The position numbers and the translations under genes are program-made. Positions 6,619 through 13,748 of a stretch of DNA of 18,734 nucleotides are shown in pieces. The notes beneath the pieces were generated by a model. The model was not told the DNA's origin and ran no database searches. It was given only the letters and a program-made list of their open reading frames with translations. Numbering within the stretch: the stretch's first letter is position 1; each line of letters opens with the position of its first letter. This DNA is from an uncultured bacterium (lineage in GTDB: Bacteria > Patescibacteriota > Minisyncoccia > Moranbacterales > GWC2-37-73), in contig CAIJXA010000001.1 in assembly GCA_903824515.1 (NCBI GenBank), forward strand, positions 1 to 18,734, written 5' to 3'.

Positions 6619-8280
6619 ATGATTAAATGTTTCAGTATGATTCAAAAACTTGTTAAAAACAAATTTCTAAACGAAAAGCCGACGCAATCAATAGCGGCGG
6701 CGGCCCTGATAATATCTTTGGCGGGAGTGGCTAGTCGGCTACTGGGGTTACTTCGAGATAGAATTTTGGCTGGACAATTTGGTGCAGGTGATACTCTAGA
6801 TGCATATTATGCTGCTTTTCGCATTCCTGATTTGATATATAATTTGATGATCGTTGGAGCGCTGAGCGCCGCCTTCATTCCAGTTTTCACGGAATTAATA
6901 GCGCAAGACGAAGAAGATGAAGCCTGGAAACTTTCTTCCGGCATTCTCAGTTTGCAAATAATCATCACGGGAATTATCTCAGTTTTTTTGGTGATTTTTT
7001 CTCCGCAATTGATGCATCTGGTTACTCCAGGTTACACGGGTTCAAAATTTAATTTAACGGTGCTACTCACTCGGATTATGTTTTTGAGTCCTTTTTTGCT
7101 AGGGATTAGTGGCATTTTTGGCGGTATCTTAGTTTCATTTAAGAAATTTTTGATTTATTCGTTGGCACCGGTTTTTTACAATCTAGGCATTATTATTGGT
7201 GCAGTTATTTTTGTTAAATATATAGGTCCAGTTGGGTTAGCACTCGGGGTTGTGTTGGGCGCCGTGATGCATATGCTCGTACAATTTCCTGCAGTAAAGT
7301 TTTCCGGTTTTCATTTTAAATTAGTTTTTTCAGAAGCCTTCGGCAATCCAAAAGTCCGAAAAGTACTCAAGCTTATGGTTCCACGAACTTTAACCATAGC
7401 AGTGAGTCAAATAAACTTTACTATTATAACAATTTTCGCCTCGACCTTGGCGGCGGGAAGTTTGGCGGTCTTCAATTTCGCTAATAACATTCAGAGCGCT
7501 CCGCTGGGTCTTTTTGGGGTTTCATTTTCTATTGCTGTTTTTCCGACCTTAAGCGCCTTGGCAACTCAAAAGAAAACTGACAAATTTGTCGTGGCTTTTG
7601 CCAGAACTTTCAATCAAATCAGCTTTTTTGTGATTCCCTTGAGCGTCTTTATTATTGTCCTGCGTGCGCAAACGGTTCGTTTAATCCTGGGAAGTGGTAA
7701 ATTCAACTGGGATAATACCATCTTAACCTTTCAAACACTGGGGTTGCTTGCTGTTAGTCTTTTTGCGCAATCATTGCTGCCACTCCTGACGAGAGCTTTC
7801 TATGCTTTGCAAAACACAAAAACACCCTTGTACATTGGCATCGTTAGTGAAATTATCAATCTTTTTTTGGTGGTTATTTTGATCAAAAATTTTGGAGTGT
7901 TTGGATTGGCAATCGCTTTTTCAATTTCTTCGATTGTGAACATGGTTTTGTTGATGATTTTCCTGAAGAAACAAATTAGTAATGTTGGTGGTCGGGAAAT
8001 TATGCGCGCTACCTCGCAAATCGTTTCGGCTTCGCTTGTCGGCGGAGCAGCAGCTCAATTTGGAAAATGGTTGGTAGGCACGCAGGGAGAATTGGACACT
8101 TTCATTGCAGTTTTTGTCCAATTTATGGTTGCCAGTGCTTTGGGTGCGGCCGCTTTTTCTCTGGTGGCATATTATTTGCACATCCCTGAGTTTTTTCAGT
8201 TTACAAATTCTTTGACTCGAAAAGTTTTCCGCTCTAAAAAAACCATTGGCGAGGATACAGGAGAAGTATCAGGAATCTAA
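6619..8280 (+). CDS. murJ: Lipid II flippase MurJ (MviN), MOP superfamily
   Basis: MurJ moves the peptidoglycan precursor lipid II from the inner to the outer face of the cytoplasmic membrane. The 553-residue, very hydrophobic protein has about 14 predicted membrane helices. Its first helices carry the family hallmarks ASRLLGLLRDRILAGQFGAG, DAYYAAFRIPDLIYNLM and GALSAAFIPVF. The motif PLGLFGVSFSIAVFPTLS, typical of MurJ, comes just past the middle. The strong N-terminal match favours MurJ over a Wzx-type oligosaccharide flippase of the same superfamily, although the glycosyltransferase and DUF4012 neighbours leave that possible. The weak AAAGG five bases before the ATG is one of the few Shine-Dalgarno-like sites in the window. 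A start at a later ATG (6637) is also possible. Confidence 0.94.
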   Translation: MIKCFSMIQKLVKNKFLNEKPTQSIAAAALIISLAGVASRLLGLLRDRILAGQFGAGDTLDAYYAAFRIPDLIYNLMIVGALSAAFIPVFTELIAQDEEDEAWKLSSGILSLQIIITGIISVFLVIFSPQLMHLVTPGYTGSKFNLTVLLTRIMFLSPFLLGISGIFGGILVSFKKFLIYSLAPVFYNLGIIIGAVIFVKYIGPVGLALGVVLGAVMHMLVQFPAVKFSGFHFKLVFSEAFGNPKVRKVLKLMVPRTLTIAVSQINFTIITIFASTLAAGSLAVFNFANNIQSAPLGLFGVSFSIAVFPTLSALATQKKTDKFVVAFARTFNQISFFVIPLSVFIIVLRAQTVRLILGSGKFNWDNTILTFQTLGLLAVSLFAQSLLPLLTRAFYALQNTKTPLYIGIVSEIINLFLVVILIKNFGVFGLAIAFSISSIVNMVLLMIFLKKQISNVGGREIMRATSQIVSASLVGGAAAQFGKWLVGTQGELDTFIAVFVQFMVASALGAAAFSLVAYYLHIPEFFQFTNSLTRKVFRSKKTIGEDTGEVSGI

Positions 8281-8314
8281 AATGTATAACCTTATACAAT
8301 TTATAGTGCTAATT

Positions 8315-8333
8315 TTGTAACAAAAAGTTACAA
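8315..8333. promoter_or_regulatory. Perfect palindrome TTGTAAC-N5-GTTACAA, possible operator
   Basis: A perfect 7-bp inverted repeat with a five-A spacer lies just upstream of the promoter at 8347-8375. It has the size and symmetry of a site for a dimeric repressor. It is not followed by a T-run, so it is a poor terminator. No regulator gene is in the window and the sequence matches no operator I recognise. Confidence 0.3.
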
Positions 8334-8346
8334 TCTTAATCTTTCT

Positions 8347-8375
8347 TTGAAAACAATAAATAGGGTCTAAATAAT
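8347..8375 (+). promoter_or_regulatory. Promoter of the DHH-like gene, probably leaderless
   Basis: TTGAAA (8347-8352), a 17-bp spacer and AATAAT (8370-8375) form a good sigma-70-type promoter. The -10 box ends five bases before the ATG at 8381, so the mRNA should start at or within a base or two of the start codon. There is no room for a ribosome binding site. Confidence 0.5.
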
Positions 8376-8380
8376 TAGCT

Positions 8381-9337
8381 ATGAAAAAGCGAATCGTAAT
8401 TGTGGTGCTGGGTGCTAAGGATCCTGAGATGGACCGCATCGCAGAAATTTCTCAGAAAAAAGAAGGCGTAATTGTTGTGCATGCAATGAAAGATGGAATT
8501 CTTGTGAATCCGGCTAATGCATATGAAGCTAATGAGGATAGTCTAGTGCTTTATATGAAAAAAGGCGCTTTGATGGAAAACATTAAGCAGGTGATTTTCG
8601 TGGAATGCAATATGCCAGCCTTGAATTTCATTATAGACAAGCGCTTTATGCACGCTGATCATCATCGTCCAGGCGATACTGGTTTTTCATTTGGACCAAA
8701 CGATTTCTGGAAAGCTTCCTCATTGGGGCAGGTTTACGAGTTGCTTAATTTGCAGAATCCAACCTCGAGGGATAATATTCTTGCAGCCATGGATCACTGT
8801 TTCAACGCTGCTGCCAATGGAAAATGTGTTGGTGTGAGCTTGGAACAGGTTTTAGAATTGAAATTTGCTGGAATTGCTCAAGAGACCGGTAACACAGTTC
8901 AGGATATCCAAGTGTATACTAGACGGGTCGTCGAATCTTTTGGTTTAAGATGGGTCCAAGACATATATCCTGATATATTTATATCTAGCGAGATAATTAT
9001 TAAAGATACTTTAGTGTATGTCATTCCAGATAGGGGGGTGGGATATAATGTCAAATATCTTTGTGCTCAAGTTGCTGCCGTAATAAGGGAGATTCCAGTT
9101 CTTATCCATAGCCATCTTATGGAGGGTGATCTTGGAAAGTTTCATCTTTGCGGCAATGCTTCAAAAGAACTTGTTGAATTCTTTATGAATTATTGGGCTC
9201 AAGAGATTGGGCTAGAAAAAGTATATGGAAATCCCGATCGTGGTTACGCAGGTGCATACATCACAAAAAAGTTTGCCAAAGACTTCAAGGAATACGGAAT
9301 TGAGTCAATGTCAAAAAAACTAATACCAAAAAATTAA
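8381..9337 (+). CDS. Uncharacterised protein with DHH-like motif
   Basis: I cannot assign this 318-residue soluble protein to a named family with confidence. It has no membrane helix or signal peptide. The N-terminus is a beta-strand-like RIVIVVLGAKDPEMDR, with acidic residues D14, E16 and D18. Residues 92-101 read ADHHRPGDTG, followed at 112-122 by ASSLGQVYELL. In DHH phosphoesterases (RecJ, NrnA, GdpP type) a DHH motif is followed, after a short gap, by a similar SSxxExVYELL helix, so a remote relation is possible. The usual DHHA1 GGGH signature is absent; the C-terminus ends in GNPDRGYAGAYI. It stands alone, with its own promoter and the terminator at 9400-9427. The coding call is firm; the DHH link is inference. 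Confidence 0.85.
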   Translation: MKKRIVIVVLGAKDPEMDRIAEISQKKEGVIVVHAMKDGILVNPANAYEANEDSLVLYMKKGALMENIKQVIFVECNMPALNFIIDKRFMHADHHRPGDTGFSFGPNDFWKASSLGQVYELLNLQNPTSRDNILAAMDHCFNAAANGKCVGVSLEQVLELKFAGIAQETGNTVQDIQVYTRRVVESFGLRWVQDIYPDIFISSEIIIKDTLVYVIPDRGVGYNVKYLCAQVAAVIREIPVLIHSHLMEGDLGKFHLCGNASKELVEFFMNYWAQEIGLEKVYGNPDRGYAGAYITKKFAKDFKEYGIESMSKKLIPKN

Positions 9338-9399
9338 AATCGATAACTCGTTTTGATTGAGTGGTTGGCGTGTTTTATTAAAAAATAATTAAAATTAGC

Positions 9400-9427
9400 G
9401 CTCCGGAATAATGCCGGAGCTTTTGTT
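9400..9427 (+). terminator. Rho-independent terminator after the DHH-like gene
   Basis: A perfect 7-bp GC-rich stem (GCTCCGG at 9400-9406, CCGGAGC at 9414-9420) with a seven-base loop is followed by TTTTGTT. It lies about 60 bases past the stop codon and separates this gene from lepA. Confidence 0.9.
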
Positions 9428-9478
9428 CGTACAATCTGAAATTTTTCAATGTGTCAATGTAGCAATTTTTCCCTTAGG

Positions 9479-9507
9479 TTGATTCTTTTCCCAATAGCTA
9501 GTATCAT
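9479..9507 (+). promoter_or_regulatory. Candidate lepA promoter
   Basis: TTGATT (9479-9484), a 17-bp spacer and TATCAT (9502-9507) precede lepA, placing the transcript start near 9514 with a leader of about 26 bases. A second TATCAT at 9521-9526 has no good -35. The leader holds no clear Shine-Dalgarno sequence. Confidence 0.4.
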
Positions 9508-9539
9508 AAGGATTAGATTTTATCATAACAAAACTAAAA

Positions 9540-11372
9540 ATGGAACTCCAAAAAAACATACGAAACTTTTGCATAATTGCGCATATTGATCACGGCAAGT
9601 CAACTTTGGCTGACCGGCTTTTGGAAGTGACGAAAACTGTCGAGAAACGCAAGATGAAAGAGCAGCTTTTGGATCAAATGGATTTGGAAAGAGAACGCGG
9701 AATCACCATTAAGCTGCAACCAGCCAGAATGGTCTATCGACCGATAATAACCAACAATCAAGAAACAGATTCCAAACAAGAAGAGTACGTCTTGAACTTG
9801 ATTGATACGCCAGGTCATGTCGATTTTGGTTATGAAGTTTCGCGATCTCTGGCTGCTGTTGAAGGCGCAGTTTTATTAGTGGATGCAACCAAGGGCGTTC
9901 AGGCTCAAACGCTCTCTAACTTATATCTGGCAATTGAACAGGGTCTGGGGATTATTCCAGTGGTTAATAAGATTGATTTGCCTAATTCAAACGTGGAAAA
10001 GACCAAAAAAGAAATCATTCATGTGCTCGGCTGCAAAGAAGAAGAAATCTTGGAAGCCTCTGGCAAAACTGGTGCTGGTGTGGAAAAAATTCTGGCCACC
10101 ATTATTGAAAAAGTTCCAGCGCCAAATGGCGAAATGGACAAACCGCTTCGAGCGCTAATCTTTGATTCAAAATATGACACCTACAAGGGAGTGCTCGCCT
10201 ACGTTCGCATCGTAGACGGCCATGTGAAGAGAGATGACATCATTTCAATGATTGCAACGCAAAAAGATAGTGGCGTCATCGAGGTTGGTTATTTTAAGCC
10301 AGAAATGGTGGCAGCTGACAATTTGCAGGCGGGCGACATTGGGTATATCGCCACTGGCCTGAAAAGTGTTGATTTTTGCCGCGTCGGCGACACGATAACT
10401 ATTATCAAAGGAGGCATACCTTTGGCGAAAAGTTTGCCTGGTTACAAGGAGGTAAGACCTGTGGTTTATGCAAGTTTGTATCCAACTGATGGCGATGCCT
10501 ATAATTTGATGCGAGATTCCTTGGACAAGTTGAAGCTCAATGATGCTTCCTTTGTTTTTGAACCAGAGAGCAATCCGGCACTTGGAAAAGGTTTTCGCTG
10601 TGGTTTCTTGGGTCTTTTGCATTTGGAAATCATCAAAGAAAGACTGGAAAGAGAATTTAATTTCACGCCAACCATTACCACTCCAGGCGTCGTTTATGAA
10701 CTGAAGCTCAAGGGTAATGATGAAAAAGTGACAATATATTCGGCTATGGACATGCCTGATCCATCAATTTTGGAAAGTATTGCCGAGCCCTATGTGAAAT
10801 TAGAGATCATTACTCCAGCCCAATATTTGGGAGCGATTATGGAACTTATGTCTAACCTGCGATCTAGCTATTTAAATACGGAATACTTGGACCAAGAAAG
10901 AATTTTAATTTCTTTTGAAATTCCACTGACGGATATCATTGTGAACTTTCATGATGATTTGAAAAGTGCTACTTCAGGTTATGCTTCTATGAGCTATGAA
11001 ATTATTGGGTATCGCACGTATGATTTGGTAAAAATGGATATTTTGTTAGCTGGCGAAAGAGTTGAGGCCTTGTCGCGAATTGTGCCGAGAGAGCGGGCTA
11101 GCAGTGAAGGAAAAAAGATTGTGGAAAAATTAGCTGGGGCGGTTCCTCGTCAAAATTTTGCCATAGCCGTGCAAGCTGCTATTGGCGGAAAAGTAGTGGC
11201 GCGCGAAACCATCAAGCCATATCGCAAAGATGTGATTGCTAAACTTTATGGCGGCGATGTGACGCGAAAAAATAAGCTATTGGACAAGCAAAAAAAAGGC
11301 AAAAAAAAGATGAAAAGCGTCGGCAATGTCCAAATTCCTTCCGAAGCCTATTTGGCAGTACTGAAAAGATAA
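9540..11372 (+). CDS. lepA: Elongation factor 4 (LepA), ribosome-associated GTPase
   Basis: LepA is a translational GTPase that binds the ribosome and has been linked to back-translocation and to 30S subunit biogenesis. The 610 residues match the usual length of about 600. G1 reads AHIDHGKST (14-22), G2 lies in RERGITIKLQ, G3 is DTPGHVDF, G4 is NKIDLP and G5 lies in EASGKTGAGV. The EF-G-like domains follow, with GFRCGFLGLLHLEI, and the LepA-specific C-terminal domain ends in a lysine-rich stretch (KLYGGDVTRKNKLLDKQKKG) and SEAYLAVLKR. The loop between switch I and the G3 strand carries a few extra residues (ITNNQETDSKQEE). The start fits the family N-terminus exactly. A small gene follows after 13 bases, so the two are probably cotranscribed. 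Confidence 0.97.
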   Translation: MELQKNIRNFCIIAHIDHGKSTLADRLLEVTKTVEKRKMKEQLLDQMDLERERGITIKLQPARMVYRPIITNNQETDSKQEEYVLNLIDTPGHVDFGYEVSRSLAAVEGAVLLVDATKGVQAQTLSNLYLAIEQGLGIIPVVNKIDLPNSNVEKTKKEIIHVLGCKEEEILEASGKTGAGVEKILATIIEKVPAPNGEMDKPLRALIFDSKYDTYKGVLAYVRIVDGHVKRDDIISMIATQKDSGVIEVGYFKPEMVAADNLQAGDIGYIATGLKSVDFCRVGDTITIIKGGIPLAKSLPGYKEVRPVVYASLYPTDGDAYNLMRDSLDKLKLNDASFVFEPESNPALGKGFRCGFLGLLHLEIIKERLEREFNFTPTITTPGVVYELKLKGNDEKVTIYSAMDMPDPSILESIAEPYVKLEIITPAQYLGAIMELMSNLRSSYLNTEYLDQERILISFEIPLTDIIVNFHDDLKSATSGYASMSYEIIGYRTYDLVKMDILLAGERVEALSRIVPRERASSEGKKIVEKLAGAVPRQNFAIAVQAAIGGKVVARETIKPYRKDVIAKLYGGDVTRKNKLLDKQKKGKKKMKSVGNVQIPSEAYLAVLKR

Positions 11373-11385
11373 GCTCATAAATGTT

Positions 11386-11586
11386 ATGAAAAAACTTTAT
11401 ATCGCTCTTTTGGGTAAAAGTTTTGACAAAGAATTGGTTGAACAGCATCGTATTGCTTATGTTGTGGCTGACAGTGAAAAAGAAGCCCGAGTTTTTGCCA
11501 AGAAAAAATGGAAAACTTCCGGCGTTCATATTGATGGCATCAAAACACTAGAAAAAGTTGATGGATATAAAATTGTTTTGCAATAA
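11386..11586 (+). CDS. Small DUF1543-like protein
   Basis: The 66-residue protein begins KKLYIALLGKSFDKELVEQHRIAYVVADSEKEA and ends HIDGIKTLEKVDGYKIVL. This pattern (LYIALLG, EQH, a mid acidic-helix segment, HID, VDGYKI) matches the DUF1543 family as I know it, whose members are of unknown function. It is cytoplasmic, with no membrane helix or signal peptide. It lies 13 bases after lepA and probably shares its transcript. An ATG six bases earlier (11380) is in frame and could also serve as the start. Confidence 0.8.
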   Translation: MKKLYIALLGKSFDKELVEQHRIAYVVADSEKEARVFAKKKWKTSGVHIDGIKTLEKVDGYKIVLQ

Positions 11587-11597
11587 CGAGCCCTGAC

Positions 11598-11626
11598 TTG
11601 TTTCATTACTATTTTTTTGTTAAACT
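11598..11626 (+). promoter_or_regulatory. Promoter of the 37-residue membrane peptide, probably leaderless
   Basis: TTGTTT (11598-11603), a 17-bp spacer and TAAACT (11621-11626) precede the ATG at 11633 by six bases. This is the same geometry as at priA and the DHH-like gene and implies a transcript starting at the ATG. The promoter may serve the following divIC-like and parvulin genes as well. Confidence 0.45.
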
Positions 11627-11632
11627 ATATAT

Positions 11633-11746
11633 ATGAATCACAAAAAAAGAAAAAGACACGCTACTATTGTGTGGATTATTATCTCAGTGTTGGCCATAGT
11701 TTCTATGGTTGGTTTTCTTTTGGCTCCACTGCTAACTGGGAAATAA
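11633..11746 (+). CDS. 37-residue single-pass membrane peptide
   Basis: The open frame begins MNHKKRKRH, a strongly basic N-terminus, followed by one hydrophobic helix (about 10-33, IVWIIISVLAIVSMVGFLLAP) and ends LLTGK before TAA. The positive-inside rule places the N-terminus in the cytoplasm. A promoter six bases upstream and the clean basic-plus-helix design support it as a real gene despite its length. It is 72 bases upstream of the DivIC-like gene. Its function is unknown; a role beside the division or folding proteins downstream is only a guess from position. Confidence 0.65.
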   Translation: MNHKKRKRHATIVWIIISVLAIVSMVGFLLAPLLTGK

Positions 11747-11818
11747 CTTGCATTATTTTTTGCGATATAATTATAGAGTTATTTTTTTGGCAAAAGCCAT
11801 TTGAATCTCTACTCCAAA

Positions 11819-12205
11819 ATGAAAAAAAAGTTTCCCATGATTATTGTTTATTTTGTGATAGGCGTTTTTTTTGCAAGCATTATCTCCTATAGCGCTGTTC
11901 GCGAGGCATATCGGAATCGAAAAATTGAAACGGATGTGGAAAGTCTGCAGCAAGAGGCTAAGAGAATCCAAAATGAGAATGACAATCTGTCAAAAACAAT
12001 CGCATTTCTTGAAACATCTCAGTATCAAGAAAAAACAGCTAAACAGAAGCTAAATATGCAAAAGCCGGATGAAAATGTTATTGTGGTTAAACCAGGTATG
12101 GAACAGCCAAAAATCGTGACTTCACCCGAAAGCAATGAAAAAAAATTCTTACCGGAAATTCCTAACTATGTTAAATGGTTAAATTTTTTCTTTAAATATA
12201 ACTAA
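11819..12205 (+). CDS. Septum formation initiator, DivIC/FtsB-like
   Basis: DivIC/FtsB proteins are small bitopic proteins that link the FtsQ/DivIB-FtsL complex in the divisome. From the ATG at 11819 this one has 128 residues: a short basic N-terminus, a membrane helix (about 6-24, PMIIVYFVIGVFFASII), a coiled coil (about 30-70, with VESLQQEAKRIQNENDNLS) and the family segment EKTAKQKLNMQKPDE (compare the usual E-x-x-A-R-x-x-L). A TTG start 18 bases upstream is in frame, but the ATG gives a normal N-terminus. A C-terminal extension after VIVVKPG ends in an aromatic stretch. The parvulin gene begins two bases after its stop, so the two are almost certainly cotranscribed. Confidence 0.82.
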   Translation: MKKKFPMIIVYFVIGVFFASIISYSAVREAYRNRKIETDVESLQQEAKRIQNENDNLSKTIAFLETSQYQEKTAKQKLNMQKPDENVIVVKPGMEQPKIVTSPESNEKKFLPEIPNYVKWLNFFFKYN

Positions 12206-12207
12206 AT

Positions 12208-13281
12208 ATGAAAAAAAATAAAAAGACAGTAGATTTTGATGAAATAATGATAAAGCCAAAAACACTGATTATTTCAGGTTTGATTTTTCTGATTTTATTG
12301 TTTTTGCTTACCGCTTATATGGCCTATGGAACTACCACTTCGGTGGGAATTCGGCTCAAGGGAGTCTTTTCAAGAATAATTCCCGCACCAGCAGCAATCA
12401 TAAATTATCGCAATGTTATTCTTTCGAGTGAAGTCGAAAAAAATCTCGCCTCAGTTGAGCAGTTTTATGCCAGTCAAGATTTTTCTCAAACTGGACTGCG
12501 AGTTGACTTTTCAACCCCAGATGGTCAAAAGAGGCTTGAAATTAAAAGAAAAGGATTGCTTCAAAAAATGATTGAGGATCAGGCTATTAAAATTATTGCG
12601 GGTCAAAAAGGTATTAATATCACTCAAAAACAAATTGATCAAGCGGTAGCGCAGAAGTTGCAGGACCTTGGAACCATTGATAGTGTGAAAAATGATTTAC
12701 TCCATTCATATGGCTGGTCAATTGATGATTTTAAAAAACAAGTGGTTTTGCCTAGTATGTACAAAGACGCCTTGACTTCATATTTCAATGAGCATAATAA
12801 TGAGACCGCTAAAACTCAGGATATTGTTAAAAAGGCCAAGGATGAACTTAGTGGAGGCAAAAGTTTTGCTCAAGTCGCTGAACTTTACTCAACAGGTTCT
12901 TCAAAAGACAGTGGTGGTCAACTAGGTTGGGTCAAAAAAAATCAACTTATGCCCGAACTGCAAGTTGCACTTTTTGATAATACAAATTTCAAAAATGATA
13001 GTGTCATTGAAAGCTCTATTGGTTACCACATTATTGAAATTCAAAATCAAAAGAAAGATAATGGAGAAGACGTACTACAATTAAGACAGATTTTTGTGGC
13101 AAAATATTCTTTTGCTGATTGGCTTAATCAAGAAATGAAAAAAATGAGCGTGCTGATTCCTTCCGGTGAATTTAACTGGAACAAAGATCAAGCAGTGGTT
13201 GAATTTCGTGACAAATCACTGACTGAATTTGAAAAGAAATCCAGATTAGAAACTCAAGGTGATGCATCAATCATTTTCTAG
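12208..13281 (+). CDS. Membrane-anchored parvulin-type peptidyl-prolyl isomerase (SurA/PrsA-like)
   Basis: The protein should act outside the membrane as a folding helper that isomerises proline peptide bonds in exported proteins. Of 357 residues, about 17-41 form an uncleaved signal anchor (LIISGLIFLILLFLLTAYMAYG). A SurA_N-like helical chaperone region follows (about 90-200, with QKGINITQKQIDQAVAQKLQ). The parvulin domain spans about 205-290: SFAQVAELYSTGSSKDSGGQLGW, then SVIESSIGYHIIEIQN. These are the core rotamase motifs. A second partial parvulin-like stretch (LQLRQIFVAK) occurs near the C-terminus. No cysteine lipobox is present, unlike PrsA. It begins two bases after the DivIC-like gene. 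Confidence 0.88.
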   Translation: MKKNKKTVDFDEIMIKPKTLIISGLIFLILLFLLTAYMAYGTTTSVGIRLKGVFSRIIPAPAAIINYRNVILSSEVEKNLASVEQFYASQDFSQTGLRVDFSTPDGQKRLEIKRKGLLQKMIEDQAIKIIAGQKGINITQKQIDQAVAQKLQDLGTIDSVKNDLLHSYGWSIDDFKKQVVLPSMYKDALTSYFNEHNNETAKTQDIVKKAKDELSGGKSFAQVAELYSTGSSKDSGGQLGWVKKNQLMPELQVALFDNTNFKNDSVIESSIGYHIIEIQNQKKDNGEDVLQLRQIFVAKYSFADWLNQEMKKMSVLIPSGEFNWNKDQAVVEFRDKSLTEFEKKSRLETQGDASIIF

Positions 13282-13301
13282 GCTCTAACATAAATAAGTA
13301 A

Positions 13302-13460
13302 AAACAAATAGAAATACGCTTTGCGAAACATGATTGAAATTAATTGTATTCTATTTCTACTATATCTCTACATTATTTCTATCCTATCTCTAGTTAATTT
13401 AGTTTAAGTAATTTTAAAATATCTCCACGTCATACAAAAAATAATTTGTAGATTTGTGGG
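13302..13460. repeat. Intergenic iterated TATTTCTA and ATTTGTAG words
   Basis: The gap before the ferredoxin gene holds AAATAGAAATAC (13306-13317) and, on the opposite strand, several copies of the same word (TATTCTATTTCTAC, TATATCTCTAC, TTATTTCTATC, CTATCTCTAG) between 13347 and 13391. A different word, ATTTGTAGATTTGTGGG, at 13444-13460 matches the left arm of the repeat at 3669-3685 at 16 of 17 positions in reverse complement. No gene or RNA was found in this gap. Confidence 0.55.
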
Positions 13461-13472
13461 ATAAATAAATGT

Positions 13473-13652
13473 ATGTCAAAACCAGTTGTAAATGAAGATT
13501 TGTGCATCGGATGTGGAACGTGTGAGTCACTTTGCTCAAATGTGTTCAAGATTGAAAATGGAAAATCACATGTGGTAAGTGAGGAATGTGGTGATTGCGA
13601 TCTTCAAGAGGCAGTTGATAGTTGTCCAGTTAATGCAATTTCTCTTGAATAA
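13473..13652 (+). CDS. Small [4Fe-4S] ferredoxin
   Basis: This 59-residue protein is a soluble one-cluster electron carrier. The cluster motif is CIGCGTC (C11, C14, C17) with the remote ligand C51 in SCPVNAI, the classic CxxCxxC...CP arrangement. Overall length and layout resemble the monocluster ferredoxins of Thermotoga type. Three more cysteines are present, C21 and the pair C39/C42 in ECGDC; in the Thermotoga-type proteins extra cysteines form a disulfide, and that may hold here. Its partner enzyme is not in the window. A long terminator hairpin follows 49 bases after the stop, so it is probably a single-gene transcript. Confidence 0.88.
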   Translation: MSKPVVNEDLCIGCGTCESLCSNVFKIENGKSHVVSEECGDCDLQEAVDSCPVNAISLE

Positions 13653-13701
13653 CTTTCTGCTGCGAATATTACATCTCAGAACATCCAAAGACTGAACTCT
13701 T

Positions 13702-13741
13702 GGGAGTTCAATTCCCACGTCGGGGTTTGGACTCCCTTTTT
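13702..13741 (+). terminator. Long terminator hairpin between the ferredoxin gene and clpB
   Basis: GGGAGTTCAATTCCC (13702-13716) pairs with GGGGTTTGGACTCCC (13722-13736) over 15 positions, with one T-T mismatch and two G-T pairs. The loop is five bases and a T5 run follows. It ends ferredoxin transcription before the clpB promoter. Its 5' arm can also pair upstream (TGAACTC at 13693-13699 with GAGTTCA at 13704-13710) or with itself (TGGGA at 13701-13705 with TCCCA at 13713-13717). Both alternatives exclude the terminator, so an attenuator is possible. Confidence 0.85.
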
Positions 13742-13748
13742 AAATTAC

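Noticed and set aside
6619..8280. Wzx-type oligosaccharide flippase instead of MurJ
   Set aside because: The N-terminal SRLLGLLRDRILA, DAYYAAFRIPDL and GALSAAFIPVF motifs are those of MurJ.
9883..10158. 91-residue plus-strand frame inside lepA
   Set aside because: It is fully covered by conserved LepA coding sequence in another frame.
11617..11892. 91-residue plus-strand frame overlapping the 37-residue peptide and the DivIC-like gene
   Set aside because: It crosses the gap and two better-supported genes in a different frame, its product is rich in unusual aromatic and Cys residues, and it resembles no known family.
13302..13460. CRISPR array
   Set aside because: The words are 8-17 bases, imperfect and in both orientations, without regular spacers or cas genes.
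13701..13717. tRNA T-arm look-alike (TGGGA-GTTCAAT-TCCCA)
   Set aside because: No acceptor, D or anticodon arms can be placed around it, and the bases are better explained by the long terminator hairpin.
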